Below, piece by piece: positions 27,583-37,442 of a stretch of 64,000 nucleotides of DNA (the stretch's first letter is position 1; every line of letters begins with the position of its first letter). Source of the stretch: an uncultured Aliiroseovarius sp. (lineage in GTDB: Bacteria; Pseudomonadota; Alphaproteobacteria; Rhodobacterales; Rhodobacteraceae); the NCBI RefSeq assembly GCF_947497285.1, contig NZ_CANMFT010000001.1, forward strand, positions 1 to 64,000, written 5' to 3'. The notes beneath the pieces were generated by a model. It ran no database searches. It saw only the letters and a list, made by a program, of their open reading frames with translations, and was not told the origin of the DNA. Both the position numbers and the translations under genes were made by a program.

Positions 27583-29539
27583 CCGGCACCTGCGGCGCGT
27601 CGTCAAATTCCCCATGCTGGGTCTTGTCCCAGTAAAACGGCTTGGTCACAATCTCGACAAATCCCTTCATCGCCGCCAATGACGCCAGTGGGTAATAGAA
27701 ATGGAGCGTCGGCACCCAGAACCTGAGCCAGCGATGTTTTGCGTTACTGACCGCTTGAATGCCGACCGTGATGGTCAGCAATTCAGTTGCCATGAATACC
27801 GTGCCCAGCACGATCAGCAATTCGTTGGGAACGACCCCTCGCAGCGGGTGGGGCAGGCCCAGCGGGAACGCCCAAAAGGTCCACAGGATAGGCGCGAGCA
27901 GGAATTGCGAGAGGCTGCCCAGAAACAGAATCTGAAAGCCGGTGAACTTCCACCATCCCAGATCCCGCAACAATTGGCGCGGCTGGCGCATATGCACGCC
28001 ATAGGTCATGGCATAGCCCTTGATCCAGCGTGACCGCTGTTTGATCCAGGGCCAGACACGGCAATTGGCTTCTTCTTCTGTCACCGTATCGACCAGTTCG
28101 GTGCGATAGCCATGGCGGGCGAGGCGGATGCCAAGGTCTGCATCTTCGGTCACGTTGTGAGCGTCCCAACGTCCCAACTTCTCGAGCGCGTCGCGTCGGA
28201 AGAACAACGTTGTGCCGCCCAGCGGAATGGCAAAGCCCGCCCGTGCGACACCCGGCAAAACGATCCCCCACCAAGTGGCATATTCGACAGTAAAACAACG
28301 ACTTAACCAGTTGCTGCGCGCGTTGTAGAAATCGAGCTTGCCCTGCAAGCAGGCCACGTCGGGGCCGCGTTCGGAAAAGCGGCGCACGATCTTATGGATT
28401 TGGTCCGGGGCTGGGGCGTCTTCTGCGTCATAGACGCCGATGATCGAGCCGCGGCAGAAATCCATTGCGAAGTTCATCGCGCGCGGTTTGGTCTTGACCC
28501 CTCCGCGTGGCACGATGATCTGACGCATCCAGCGCGGCAGTTCCGCGTTTGCCAGAGTGTTCTGGGTCAACACGTCGTCTTCTTCGACCACAAGGCAGAT
28601 GTCCAAAAGCTCGCGCGGATAGGAAAGCTTTTCCAACCGTTTTACCAAGCGCCCGGCGATCTCTCGCTCTTTGTAAAGCGGGACCAGAATGGACACGGTG
28701 GGAAGTTTCAAAAACCCATGCGCGCCGCGAGCCGAGGTGAAATCAACGTGCGCCGTCTTTTGCTTGCGCCAGAAGTGCACGGCGGCAACGGCTTTCAGGG
28801 TGGAATTGAGCACCAGGGTCAAAACCGCCCAGACCGTCAGCGCGACGAAGCCCGCAAATGTCGACACGACGAACAACGCCATCAAACTAAGAAGCAGCGC
28901 AGCAGCGTAACGCGCGACTGATCCGCGGCGCCAACCCCTGCAGCTTTCCGCGTCGCTGACACGGGTTTCGGCGCGCATCGCCAATGATCTGTGCCGCAGC
29001 GATACCAGCGTGGTCTGTATGTCGTCCTCAGAGGCGACGGCCAGAAAGCAGCGCCCCCAATCGGGTGGAAAATCCTTTGCCAGACGCGAGAAGTCGTCGG
29101 GGCGCGCACAAATAATGATGGTGGCCCCGCCGACCTGTTTCCACGGGACCACCCCATTGCGGATGCAAAAGGTCGCCCCCAGCCGGTCGATCAGGCGCAC
29201 ATCTGGCGGTTCAGTGCGCAAGTCCGCAATCTGACAATTGAACTGCAAGGCCAGCGCGGCATAAAGGTCGGCTTTGCGCACCCACCCATTGGTCAGCAAG
29301 ATGTCACCAAACCGAGCATCTTCGCGCACGGACAAGGACACGGCCATCGCAAGGTGTTCGGGGGAAAGCGCGCCCATTTCGACCAACAGCTGACCAAGCG
29401 GCTTGCGCCCCGGGCGCCGTGTCGCGGGTTGTGCGACCGTCTTTGGAAGCGCAGAGGTCTGTCCGACTTGCGGCGCATGGGCCGCGCGCGCAGTGCCTTT
29501 CGGGCTTGAATGGAGGAGTCGCAGGTAGGGTGCGGACAT
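27554..29539 (-). CDS. GT2 glycosyltransferase with an N-terminal MshEN (GspE-N) domain
   Basis: A 661-residue inner membrane protein. Residues about 45-195 form a MshEN-like domain (GQLLVEMGALSPEHLAMAVS, RFGDILLTNGWVRKADLYAAL), a module that in some proteins binds cyclic di-GMP. Two transmembrane helices (about 215-265) and a processive GT2 domain follow: SILVPLYKE, GVYDAEDAPAPDQ, TEDADLGIRLARHG and the QRSRW signature in KQRSRWIKG. Several C-terminal helices complete it. The design resembles exopolysaccharide synthases of the XagB type. The start ATG 29539 (MSAPYLRLL) is chosen; a longer frame starts at 29608. Confidence 0.87.
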   Translation of the reverse strand: MSAPYLRLLHSSPKGTARAAHAPQVGQTSALPKTVAQPATRRPGRKPLGQLLVEMGALSPEHLAMAVSLSVREDARFGDILLTNGWVRKADLYAALALQFNCQIADLRTEPPDVRLIDRLGATFCIRNGVVPWKQVGGATIIICARPDDFSRLAKDFPPDWGRCFLAVASEDDIQTTLVSLRHRSLAMRAETRVSDAESCRGWRRGSVARYAAALLLSLMALFVVSTFAGFVALTVWAVLTLVLNSTLKAVAAVHFWRKQKTAHVDFTSARGAHGFLKLPTVSILVPLYKEREIAGRLVKRLEKLSYPRELLDICLVVEEDDVLTQNTLANAELPRWMRQIIVPRGGVKTKPRAMNFAMDFCRGSIIGVYDAEDAPAPDQIHKIVRRFSERGPDVACLQGKLDFYNARSNWLSRCFTVEYATWWGIVLPGVARAGFAIPLGGTTLFFRRDALEKLGRWDAHNVTEDADLGIRLARHGYRTELVDTVTEEEANCRVWPWIKQRSRWIKGYAMTYGVHMRQPRQLLRDLGWWKFTGFQILFLGSLSQFLLAPILWTFWAFPLGLPHPLRGVVPNELLIVLGTVFMATELLTITVGIQAVSNAKHRWLRFWVPTLHFYYPLASLAAMKGFVEIVTKPFYWDKTQHGEFDDAPQVPVIHPPSNPA

Positions 29540-29647
29540 ACGAAGGGCTCTTTGATCAGTCAGACCGACCGAGCATGAGGCACGATACGTTAACAGCTGG
29601 TTAACCAAACAGCCGCCACCAGAATTTTACGCAAATTTTATGGCTAT

Positions 29648-30832
29648 TTAGCCACGCGCCGCCATTGCGTCCGAGAAGCGTTCAAACAGATAGTAGCTGT
29701 CCATTGGGCCGGGGCTGGCTTCCGGGTGATACTGCACCGAAAAAACAGCCCGATCGTCCATGCGAATACCACAGTTCGACCCGTCGAAAAGCGACACATG
29801 CGTTTCGATCACACCGTCCGGAAGGCTGGCTGCATCGACCGCAAAACCGTGGTTCATCGACGTGATTTCGACCTTGCCGGTTTCGTTGTCCTTCACCGGG
29901 TGGTTTGCGCCGTGGTGGCCGTGGTTCATCTTGATGGTGCGTGCGCCCAACGCCAGCGCCAGCATCTGGTGGCCTAGGCAAATCCCGAAGATTGGTAGGT
30001 CGGTGGTGTCGAGGATCTCTTTGATCATCGGCACTGCATACTGGCCGGTCGCCGCAGGGTCGCCCGGACCATTGGACAGAAAAATGCCGTCTGGGGCATG
30101 CGACAGCACCTCTTGCGCAGTGGCGGTCGCGGGCAACACCGTCACGTCGCAACCGGCCGAAGCCAAGCAGCGCAGAATGTTGCGTTTTGCGCCATAGTCC
30201 AGTGCCACAACCTTGTGGCGCGGGCTGGTTTGCTTGGGATAGCCGTCGGGCCACGCCCAACGCATCTCGTCCCAGCGATAGCTCTTGTCGCAAGTTACGT
30301 CTTTGGCAAGGTCCAGACCCTCAAGTCCGGAAAAGGCCCGCGCTTGGGCGATCAACGCCTCAATGTCGAAATTGCCTTCCGGATCATGCGCAATCGCAAC
30401 ATGAGGTGCGCCCTGATGGCGAATGGCGCGGGTCAGGCGGCGGGTATCGACACCGCCCATGCCAATGCGGCCCTGCTGGGACAACCATGTCACCAGATGT
30501 CCTGTTGACCGCCAGTTTGACGGCTCGGTCGGATCCCATTTGACCACCATCCCAGCGGCCACTGGCGCGCTGGTTTCGTCATCTTCCGCGTTTACGCCAA
30601 CATTGCCGATGTGCGGGAAGGTGAAGGTGACGACCTGCCCGGCATAGGACGGGTCGGTCATGATTTCCTGATACCCCGTCATGGCGGTGTTGAAACACAG
30701 CTCGGCGGTGGTTGTTCCTGTGGCCCCGAAACCTTGACCATAAAAGATGGTGCCATCTGCCAATGCAAGGCAGGCGGTGGGTTTGCCGGTGTGTGAGGCG
30801 GTGGCAGCTGTGGCAGCGGTGGCAGCGGACAT
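29648..30832 (-). CDS. carA: Carbamoyl-phosphate synthase small (glutaminase) subunit
   Basis: CarA hydrolyses glutamine and passes ammonia to CarB for carbamoyl phosphate, feeding pyrimidine and arginine synthesis. The 394-residue protein has the N-terminal CPSase_sm region (CLALADGTIFYGQGFGA, ELCFNTAMTGYQEIMTDPSY) and a class I amidotransferase domain with LSNGPGDPA, the nucleophile Cys in FGICLGHQM, and the His/Glu pair in QYHPEASPGP. ATG 30832 is chosen for its GGGAG site; the frame also opens at a TTG at 30853. The first residues are an Ala/Thr-rich tract (SAATAATAATAS) encoded by a GC-rich imperfect repeat. carB is not in the window. Confidence 0.96.
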   Translation of the reverse strand: MSAATAATAATASHTGKPTACLALADGTIFYGQGFGATGTTTAELCFNTAMTGYQEIMTDPSYAGQVVTFTFPHIGNVGVNAEDDETSAPVAAGMVVKWDPTEPSNWRSTGHLVTWLSQQGRIGMGGVDTRRLTRAIRHQGAPHVAIAHDPEGNFDIEALIAQARAFSGLEGLDLAKDVTCDKSYRWDEMRWAWPDGYPKQTSPRHKVVALDYGAKRNILRCLASAGCDVTVLPATATAQEVLSHAPDGIFLSNGPGDPAATGQYAVPMIKEILDTTDLPIFGICLGHQMLALALGARTIKMNHGHHGANHPVKDNETGKVEITSMNHGFAVDAASLPDGVIETHVSLFDGSNCGIRMDDRAVFSVQYHPEASPGPMDSYYLFERFSDAMAARG

Positions 30833-31026
30833 TAGGCGACTCCCGATCGTCAAATTGTCGCGAAACTAGTGGTGCCGGCCCCTAGGGTCAAGGGGGCGTG
30901 GTAAAACGACCTATTTTGACATATGCTGATTTTTCAATGACTTAGATTTGTTTCTACGCAGTTGTATGCCCCCTGCCTTTTCGTTAAATTCCTAGGTTCA
31001 TCTAGGTTAAGGGAACGAACAGACCG

Positions 31027-31485
31027 ATGGACATGCGAAGCCGGGTAAATGACGCCCTGAAAACCGCCATGAAGAACAAGGAAGCCGCGCGCCTATCCAC
31101 GCTGAGGCTGATCAATGCCGCGATCAAGGATCGAGACATCGCGATGCGCGGAACGGGCGAAGACGTCGAGGTGACAGACGCCGATGTTTTGGCCATTCTC
31201 GGAAAAATGGTGAAGCAACGTCAGGAAAGCGCACGCGCTTATGAAGAAGGCGGACGCTTGGAACTGGCAGAAAAAGAACTGTCCGAAGTCGAGGTGATCG
31301 AAGAGTTTCTGCCCAAGCAGCTGTCAAAAGCCCAGGCCGAATCCGCCGTCACTGAAGCCATTGCCGAAGTGGGGGCAGATAGCATTCGTGATATGGGCAA
31401 GGTGATGGGCATTCTGAAAGCGAAATACACCGGTCAGATGGATTTCGGAAAAGTCGGCCCCTTGGTGAAAGACAAGCTGGGTTGA
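31027..31485 (+). CDS. GatB/YqeY domain protein
   Basis: A 152-residue helical protein matching YqeY along its whole length: DMRSRVNDALKTAMKNKE, ARLSTLRLINAAIKDRDI, EFLPKQLSKAQ and IRDMGKVMGILKAKYTGQMD. The domain is shared with the tail of GatB, the Asp/Glu-tRNA amidotransferase subunit, and may bind tRNA, but the free-standing proteins have no settled role. It is divergent from carA with about 190 bases between start codons. The order carA-yqeY is common in Rhodobacterales, from my recollection. Confidence 0.9.
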   Translation: MDMRSRVNDALKTAMKNKEAARLSTLRLINAAIKDRDIAMRGTGEDVEVTDADVLAILGKMVKQRQESARAYEEGGRLELAEKELSEVEVIEEFLPKQLSKAQAESAVTEAIAEVGADSIRDMGKVMGILKAKYTGQMDFGKVGPLVKDKLG

Positions 31486-31543
31486 TTGGATAGCGGGCGT
31501 TCTTGTTTCCCACCACCTGCCACCAATCGTGTTCTGCGCGTGG

Positions 31544-32047
31544 CTATTGGTGCGATTTCACCCGCAACAGCGTCTCGGTTAGCTCCTGATACAGCTTTGG
31601 GCGTTCCTTTTCCGACAGGAATGCGCCTATCTCCACCTCTCGTCCATTGCCTTTCAGCGTGACGTAGTTGGGCACAGGGCCTTTTGATCTGTGGATTTCG
31701 ACTGTCACCCAATACGGGTTGGCGGTCCATTCGTGAAAAGCGCCGCGGGGGCCGTGCCGGGTCAGGGTCATCTGGTCTTGCCGGATAACCAGTTCCTCCA
31801 GAATTTCGCCGTCCTTATAGCTTTTCTCAATGAAGAACCACAAAGCCCCTAGGGCGCCCAAGGCAAACGGCAGCAACCACCACAGCGTGACCGACCCGAC
31901 AAACGCAAGCAGTGGAACAAGCATCATCGCAAACCCCATTCCCATGATCCAGACAAAGCCGCGGCGCGGCAGGGATCGGAAGGGCCACAGGTGCAATTCG
32001 GCTTTAGGCGCGCCGGGGGTATCTGTGGGCATCCATTCGTAAGGCAT
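31544..32047 (-). CDS. DUF2244 family membrane protein
   Basis: A 167-residue protein with two central transmembrane helices (FVWIMGMGFAMMLVPLLAF and WLLPFALGALGALWFFIEKS), then a cytoplasmic beta-rich region containing RHGPRGAFHEWTANPYWV. This matches DUF2244, found near cytochrome oxidase genes in alphaproteobacteria, and ctaD lies about 640 bases away here. The start ATG 32047 (MPYEWMPT) has GGAAG upstream; ATG 32062 is five codons longer. The function is not established. Confidence 0.85.
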   Translation of the reverse strand: MPYEWMPTDTPGAPKAELHLWPFRSLPRRGFVWIMGMGFAMMLVPLLAFVGSVTLWWLLPFALGALGALWFFIEKSYKDGEILEELVIRQDQMTLTRHGPRGAFHEWTANPYWVTVEIHRSKGPVPNYVTLKGNGREVEIGAFLSEKERPKLYQELTETLLRVKSHQ

Positions 32048-32224
32048 CGGGCGCGCTTCCATTGGGAAAGGGACGACCTAAAAAAACCGGACTGGCGTTG
32101 CGAGGCAAGTGCAAAGTTTCGCCGCGTGGCGCGTAGGTTGGACACGCGCAGGCTCGCTGAGACGTGATTGGCGAAACGCGGGCGCACGCGGCACACTGAT
32201 GCCATTCAATTCGTGGAGTGCGTG

Positions 32225-32581
32225 ATGCGATACATCTGGCTTGGGCTTCTTTGTGCGACCTCACCTGCTTTCGCGCATGAGGCGGTGATCGAAGGCGCAA
32301 CCGCGACCAAATCCGGCACAGGATGGAGCGTTTCGGTAACGCTGTCTCATGCAGAGGTCGGGTGGGAGGACTATGCCGATGGCTGGCGGGTGGAAACCGA
32401 CGCGGGCGATATTCTAGGCACCCGCGTGCTGCATCACCCGCATGTGGATGAACAGCCCTTTACCCGCAGCTTGTCCGGGGTTGCGGTGCCGGATGGGGTG
32501 CAGACCCTTTGGCTGCGCGCCCGCACCAGCGTTGAAGGGTGGGCCCAGGCGCGGTTCCAACTGGAACTGCCGTCGGAGTAG
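32225..32581 (+). CDS. Small exported protein, unknown
   Basis: A 118-residue protein with a clear Sec signal peptide (MRYIWLGLLCATSPAFAHEA, cleavage after AFA). The mature part is beta-rich, with VTLSHAEVGWEDYADGWRV and a double-His run VLHHPHVDEQPF, suggesting a small periplasmic beta-sandwich. It is followed by a bidirectional terminator. I recognise no characterised family. Because several His residues cluster and ctaD is adjacent, a metal-handling role is conceivable but unsupported. Confidence 0.75.
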   Translation: MRYIWLGLLCATSPAFAHEAVIEGATATKSGTGWSVSVTLSHAEVGWEDYADGWRVETDAGDILGTRVLHHPHVDEQPFTRSLSGVAVPDGVQTLWLRARTSVEGWAQARFQLELPSE

Positions 32582-32636
32582 GCTATCACCGATCACCCAT
32601 TAGGCAGGGGGCTTGCCTCACCACCCCTTCATGCAA

Positions 32637-32669
32637 AAGGCCCGGACGATTGCCCGGGCCTTCTTTGTT
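32637..32669. terminator. Bidirectional rho-independent terminator
   Basis: AAGGCCCGG (32637-32645) pairs with CCGGGCCTT (32654-32662), nine perfect pairs and an eight-base loop. T-rich tracts follow on both strands (TTCTTTGTTT on plus, TTTTGC on minus). It serves the small exported protein gene and the convergent ctaD. Confidence 0.85.
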
Positions 32670-32686
32670 TGTCAGGTCTGATCCGC

Positions 32687-34360
32687 TTAGTGCGAATGAC
32701 CTTTGTCCCAGTCTTCCTGCTTGGGCAGGATTTCAAAGGTATGCTCTGGCGGCGGGCTGGGCAGGGTCCATTCCAGCGTATCCGCGTATTCGTTCCAGTA
32801 GTTGTTTTCGGTCACGCGTTTGCCTTTCATCAGCGTGTAGAACACGATGCCGATGAAGAACACGAATGACGCGAAGGACAGGAACGCACCGTAGGAGCTG
32901 ATCTTGTTCCAGTAGGCGAACGCTTCCGGATAGTCGATGTAGCGACGGGGCATGCCTTGGCGGCCCAGGAAGTGCTGCGGGAAGAAGGTCAGGTTCACGC
33001 CGATGAAGAAGGTCCAGAAGTGGATCTTGCCTGCAAGCTCAGGATACTGACGACCGGACATCTTGCCGATCCAGTAATAGATGCCTGCGAAGATACACAT
33101 CACCGCGCCGATCGACATGACATAGTGGAAGTGCGCCACGACATAGTAGGTGTCGTGATAGACGCGGTCCACACCAGCCTGCGACAGCACAACGCCAGTG
33201 ACACCACCAACGGTGAACAGGAACAGGAAGCCAAAGGCAAACAGCATCGGCGTTTTGAACTCGATCGAGCCACCCCAAAGCGTCGCGATCCACGAGAAGA
33301 TCTTGACGCCTGTTGGGACCGCAATGACCATCGTCGCCAGCATGAAATAGGACTGCTGGGTCAGCGACATGCCGACGGTATACATGTGGTGTGCCCACAC
33401 GACGAAGCCGATGAAGCCGATGGCGATCAGCGCCCAGACCATCGGCAGGTAGCCGAAGATAGGTTTGCGGGCGAAGGTGCCGATCACGTGGCTGATCAGG
33501 CCGAAGCCGGGCAGGATCACGATATACACTTCCGGGTGGCCGAAGAACCACAGGATGTGCTGATACAGAACCGGGTCGCCGCCGCCTGACGGATCAAAGA
33601 ACGTTCCGCCGAAGTTACGGTCGATCAGCAGCATGGTGATCGCGCCTGCCAGAACCGGCAGCGACAGCAGGATCAGCCAAGCCGTCACGAAGATGGACCA
33701 CGCAAACAGCGGCACCTTGAACAGCGTCATGCCGGGGGCACGCATGTTCAGGAAGGTGGTGATGATGTTGATCGCGCCAAGGATCGAAGAGGCACCCGAT
33801 ACGTGGACCGCGAAGATCGCAAGGTCCATGGAATAGCCGCCTTCGGTCGTGGACAGCGGCGGATACAGAACCCAACCAACGCCCGACCCAAGCTGGTCAT
33901 TGCCACCAGGCGCCAGCAACGAAGCGACGCCAAGCGCCACACCCGTGGCGTAAAGCCAGAAGGATAGGTTGTTCATCCGAGGGAAGGACATGTCCGGTGC
34001 ACCAATTTGCAGCGGCATGAAATAGTTACCAAATCCGCCAAACAGGGCCGGGATGACCACGAAGAACATCATCAGGACACCGTGATAGGTGATCATCACG
34101 TTCCAGAGGTGGCCGTTGGGTGTGCATTCTGCCGACGCATCAGCGATGAAGCGCGCGCCCTCGAGGCACATGTACTGGACGCCGGGGTCCATCAGCTCAA
34201 GCCGCATGTAGACGGTGAAACAGACGGAAATGAATCCCGTCAGACCGGCCAGAAACAGGTAGAGGATCCCGATGTCTTTGTGGTTGGTCGACATAAACCA
34301 CCGGGTAAAGAACCCGCGCTCGTCGTGGTGGTCATGGTCGTGAATGGCTGCGTCCGCCAT
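32687..34360 (-). CDS. ctaD: Cytochrome c oxidase subunit I (aa3 type)
   Basis: CtaD holds heme a and the heme a3-CuB centre where oxygen is reduced. The 557-residue protein has twelve transmembrane helices. Visible are [17 protein letters not shown], the heme a ligand region [15 protein letters not shown], the CuB ligand segment [17 protein letters not shown] with the His-Tyr crosslink pair, AHHMYTVGM with two CuB His residues, and the heme ligands in [12 protein letters not shown]. The gene stands alone; subunits II and III are outside the window. The His-rich N-terminus ([13 protein letters not shown]) is typical of Roseobacter homologues. Confidence 0.98.
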   Translation of the reverse strand: MADAAIHDHDHHDERGFFTRWFMSTNHKDIGILYLFLAGLTGFISVCFTVYMRLELMDPGVQYMCLEGARFIADASAECTPNGHLWNVMITYHGVLMMFFVVIPALFGGFGNYFMPLQIGAPDMSFPRMNNLSFWLYATGVALGVASLLAPGGNDQLGSGVGWVLYPPLSTTEGGYSMDLAIFAVHVSGASSILGAINIITTFLNMRAPGMTLFKVPLFAWSIFVTAWLILLSLPVLAGAITMLLIDRNFGGTFFDPSGGGDPVLYQHILWFFGHPEVYIVILPGFGLISHVIGTFARKPIFGYLPMVWALIAIGFIGFVVWAHHMYTVGMSLTQQSYFMLATMVIAVPTGVKIFSWIATLWGGSIEFKTPMLFAFGFLFLFTVGGVTGVVLSQAGVDRVYHDTYYVVAHFHYVMSIGAVMCIFAGIYYWIGKMSGRQYPELAGKIHFWTFFIGVNLTFFPQHFLGRQGMPRRYIDYPEAFAYWNKISSYGAFLSFASFVFFIGIVFYTLMKGKRVTENNYWNEYADTLEWTLPSPPPEHTFEILPKQEDWDKGHSH

Positions 34361-34473
34361 GTATCCCTCCCTTTGGGGTTAAACTGGCCGGGGCGGCTCA
34401 GAATGCCACCCGGCTTTTTAACGTGTTTAATATGCTGGGTGGGGTCGGGCAATGTCGCAATCGCTACGGAGCA

Positions 34474-34515
34474 CAAAAAAATGCGTCCTGCCCCGGTTTT
34501 TCCGGGGCAGGACGC
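34474..34515 (-). terminator. Strong rho-independent terminator of the cytochrome c gene
   Basis: A perfect 14-bp stem (34483-34496 with 34502-34515) has a five-base loop, and the minus strand then reads seven T residues (complement of 34474-34480). It lies 40 bases past the stop of the cytochrome c gene and insulates ctaD from it. Confidence 0.92.
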
Positions 34516-34554
34516 CTGAATTGCTTCGATTTGCGACCTGAAAGGTTTGGCAGA

Positions 34555-35046
34555 TCAGTTTGTTGCGGTCGAATCGCTTTCGGCAGCTTCGCCTTCGGCG
34601 GGCGCTTCTTCCGCGGCCGCGTCATCAGCCGGCATCTCGGCCGAGAAGGTGGCAAGGAAGGCCACGATGTCGTCAGGCTTGCCCCATTTGAAGGTCATCT
34701 TCGACTTGGCGGCTGAATCGCCGGTTTGCTCTTTCAAGAACCCTTTCGGATCCTTGATGTATTCGGCCAAAAGCTCTTCGTTCCAGACAAGGCCGCTTTC
34801 ACCAAGGGCCAAAATCGAATCGCCGTATTTGAAATCTTCGACGGATGCAGCAGCGCGGCCGACGATCCCATAAAGGTTGGGGCCGGTTTTCCCGCCTTTG
34901 AAGAGGGCTTCACCCTCGGGCGAGATAATCGCGTGACACGCCTTGCATTTTTTGAAGTCTTTTTCACCGGCAGCGGCGTCGCCTTCAGCGAACGCGGTTC
35001 CCGACAGGGCAATCATCATGGCGGCGGAAGAGAGAATCGTCTTCAT
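34555..35046 (-). CDS. Class I cytochrome c, exported, with an acidic C-terminal tail
   Basis: A 163-residue precursor with a signal peptide ending AFAEG (residue 20-21). A single heme is attached at C34-KA-C37-H38 and the sixth ligand is probably the Met in KSKMTFKW. Overall length and the TGPNLYGIVGR loop match the cytochrome c2/c550 group. The C-terminal 26 residues are very acidic and Ala-rich (PADDAAAEEAPAEGEAAES), an unusual extension. It is close to ctaD, so it may donate electrons to the oxidase. The gene has its own strong terminator. Confidence 0.9.
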   Translation of the reverse strand: MKTILSSAAMMIALSGTAFAEGDAAAGEKDFKKCKACHAIISPEGEALFKGGKTGPNLYGIVGRAAASVEDFKYGDSILALGESGLVWNEELLAEYIKDPKGFLKEQTGDSAAKSKMTFKWGKPDDIVAFLATFSAEMPADDAAAEEAPAEGEAAESDSTATN

Positions 35047-35173
35047 GTTATTCCTCATGCTAGAGCTTTGAACGCATAGATGCGTCGTGGACGCGCGGAC
35101 ACTGCGATAAATCCGCACGGATTGTAAGGGGGCGACCTGTCGCATCCCTTTACCGCGCAATTTCTCGCTCGCT

Positions 35174-35854
35174 TCAGGTGGATAGCCCGAAAACTTGATC
35201 GAAATTGCGTCTTAACGCGGTGTCAACATCGGCCATTGTAACCGGAAGTCCTAGGTCCACAAGGCTTGTCACGCCGAATTCTGTGATGCCGCAGGGCACA
35301 ATTCCTGAAAAGTGATCCAGATCCGGTTCGACGTTGATCGAAATACCGTGAAAGCTGACCCATTTTCTGAGGCGCACACCGATTGCGGCGATTTTGTCCT
35401 CGGTTGGGTGTCCTGTGGCGGTCAGGGGTTTGTCGTCGCGCACGACCCAAACACCGACACGTCCATCACGCTTCTCTCCTTTGACGTTGAAGTCCGAAAG
35501 GGTGCGAATAACCCAATCCTCTAGCGCGGACACGAAGGCGCGCACATCCCGGCCCCTTGCGCCGACATCCAACATCACATAGGCGACGCGCTGGCCGGGG
35601 CCGTGATAGGTATACTGACCACCGCGTTTCGAGGTGTGGACCGGGAAGCGGTCGGGTGCGACCAGATCCTTGGGGTTGGCGGACGTGCCCGCCGTGTAAA
35701 GCGGGGGGTGTTCCAGAAGCCACACCATTTCGCCCGCCTCGCCCCGCGCCATCGCGTCGACATGGGCCTCCATCCGCGCAACGGCGGTTTCGTATTCGAC
35801 AAGCGTGTCAGCGGTTTCCCACGTGACGGGGGGCATATCAGGCAAGGCTTTCAT
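35174..35854 (-). CDS. lipB: Lipoyl(octanoyl) transferase
   Basis: LipB moves octanoate from octanoyl-ACP onto lipoyl domains of the 2-oxoacid dehydrogenases and the glycine cleavage H protein. The 226-residue protein shows [15 protein letters not shown], the signature [20 protein letters not shown], the catalytic Lys in [20 protein letters not shown] and the catalytic Cys in GIVPCGI. The start ATG 35854 gives [10 protein letters not shown]. Only about 120 bases separate it from the tRNA-Leu gene on the other strand. Confidence 0.96.
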   Translation of the reverse strand: MKALPDMPPVTWETADTLVEYETAVARMEAHVDAMARGEAGEMVWLLEHPPLYTAGTSANPKDLVAPDRFPVHTSKRGGQYTYHGPGQRVAYVMLDVGARGRDVRAFVSALEDWVIRTLSDFNVKGEKRDGRVGVWVVRDDKPLTATGHPTEDKIAAIGVRLRKWVSFHGISINVEPDLDHFSGIVPCGITEFGVTSLVDLGLPVTMADVDTALRRNFDQVFGLST

Positions 35855-35978
35855 AGGCGTTCATTGGCACCCTATGACGGCTTTGTCAAAAAGCGATCGG
35901 AAATGACTGGACCGCGTGATTTTGGACTTCACATCCCCAAACCCCTTCGCTATGAAGCGCGTCACCTAGCCCAGACTT

Positions 35979-36065
35979 GCGGTCGTGGCGGAATTGGTAG
36001 ACGCGCAGCGTTGAGGTCGCTGTGAGGTAACACTCGTGTGGGTTCGAGTCCCACCGACCGCACCA
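35979..36065 (+). tRNA. tRNA-Leu (anticodon GAG)
   Basis: An 87-base tRNA with encoded CCA (36063-36065). The acceptor stem is GCGGTCG (35979-35985) with CGACCGC (36055-36061). The D-arm contains the GGTAGACGC segment typical of leucine tRNAs. The anticodon loop TTGAGGT (36011-36017) carries GAG at 36013-36015, reading CTC and CTT codons. A long variable arm, as expected for class II tRNAs, and a GGTTCGAGTCC T-loop follow. Confidence 0.96.
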
Positions 36066-36170
36066 TAAACTGGCTCGGGCCTTCCCCAACTTGTTTTGAC
36101 CTGATCGCGCATGGCTTGACTGTGTGCAGCACCGCGTTTGTCGGGGCTTGCGCCTGATCGGGGGCGTCCT

Positions 36171-37442
36171 ATGCTCGCGGACATGATGAACAAATCCGAC
36201 ACCGAATTGCTGACCCAGTTGTTTGAAGCGGCGATTGTTGCGGCTGATCCCAAGGCCGCGCTTGCCGCTCATTTACCGCGCAGAGCGGCCGGCAAAACGG
36301 TGGTGGTCGGCGCGGGCAAAGGGGCCGCGCAGATGGCTGCGGCGTTTGAGCAGCTGTGGGATGGTCCGCTGGAAGGTGCTGTCGTCACGCGATACGGATT
36401 TGGTGCACCCTGCCGGCACATAAAGGTGATCGAAGCATCTCACCCGGTGCCTGACGAAGCGGGGCTGGCCGCGACGCAAGCCATGTTCAATGCGGTGTCG
36501 GGCCTGACCGAGGACGATCTGGTTGTGGCGCTGATTTGCGGCGGCGGCTCTGCGCTTCTACCGGCGCCCCCTGTCGGGCTGACGCTGGCAGGCGAACAGG
36601 CGCTCAATCAGACGCTGCTGGCCTCCGGGGCGCCGATTTCGGTGATGAATGCGATCCGTAAACATGTGTCTGGCATCAAAGGCGGGCGACTGGCGGCAGC
36701 GGCGTATCCCGCCAAAGTGGTCAGCCTTGTTGTGTCCGATGTGCCCGGGGATGACCCCGCACAGGTCGCCTCTGGCCCCACGGTCCCGGATGCCACATCG
36801 CAGACCGATGCGCTGGCTTTGGCGGAAGCCTGGGGGATCAACCTGCCGGATCCCATCTTTGCCCATATCCGCGCCCATTCAGCCCCAAGCCCGGACGCCC
36901 CCACCTTTGCCGGCAATGAGGTGCATGTCATCGCGTCAGCTCGGCTGAGCCTTGAGGCCGCAGCGGCGCGGGCCGACGCGCTGGGTATTCCGGCGACCAT
37001 CCTGTCGGACGCGATCGAAGGCGAGGCGCGCGACATTGCCCGCATGCACGGGGCGATAACGCGCGAAGTCGTTGTGCGTAACCGCCCCTTCGCGGCTCCT
37101 TGCGTCCTGCTTTCAGGGGGGGAAACCACGGTCACATTGCGCGGCAAAGGTCGGGGCGGGCGCAACACGGAGTTTCTGCTGTCTCTGGCATTGACCTGTG
37201 ATGGGCTTGACCGTTTCGCCGCTTTGGCTGCTGACACGGACGGGATCGACGGGTCCGAAGCGAATGCGGGGGCATTCGTTGACGGGCAAACAGCCGCGCG
37301 GTTGCGTGCGCTTGGCCGGGACCCGATGGCTCACTTGTCCAACAACGATGCGTGGGGGGCGTTCGAGGCGCTGGGGGATCTGTTTTCTCCCGGCCCGACC
37401 GGGACCAACGTCAATGACTTTCGCGCGATCCTGATCCGCTAG
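36171..37442 (+). CDS. Glycerate 2-kinase (GckA/TtuD-like, MOFRL family)
   Basis: A 423-residue glycerate kinase of the class with an N-terminal DUF4147 domain and a C-terminal MOFRL domain. Key segments are [61 protein letters not shown] and the C-terminal [21 protein letters not shown] with AADTDGIDG. The family is often mis-named hydroxypyruvate reductase; the reaction is D-glycerate phosphorylation to 2-phosphoglycerate, as in the serine cycle and in glyoxylate use. The start is ATG 36171; ATG 36183 and 36186 are alternatives. Its 3' end overlaps the next convergent gene by 32 bases. Confidence 0.9.
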   Translation: MLADMMNKSDTELLTQLFEAAIVAADPKAALAAHLPRRAAGKTVVVGAGKGAAQMAAAFEQLWDGPLEGAVVTRYGFGAPCRHIKVIEASHPVPDEAGLAATQAMFNAVSGLTEDDLVVALICGGGSALLPAPPVGLTLAGEQALNQTLLASGAPISVMNAIRKHVSGIKGGRLAAAAYPAKVVSLVVSDVPGDDPAQVASGPTVPDATSQTDALALAEAWGINLPDPIFAHIRAHSAPSPDAPTFAGNEVHVIASARLSLEAAAARADALGIPATILSDAIEGEARDIARMHGAITREVVVRNRPFAAPCVLLSGGETTVTLRGKGRGGRNTEFLLSLALTCDGLDRFAALAADTDGIDGSEANAGAFVDGQTAARLRALGRDPMAHLSNNDAWGAFEALGDLFSPGPTGTNVNDFRAILIR

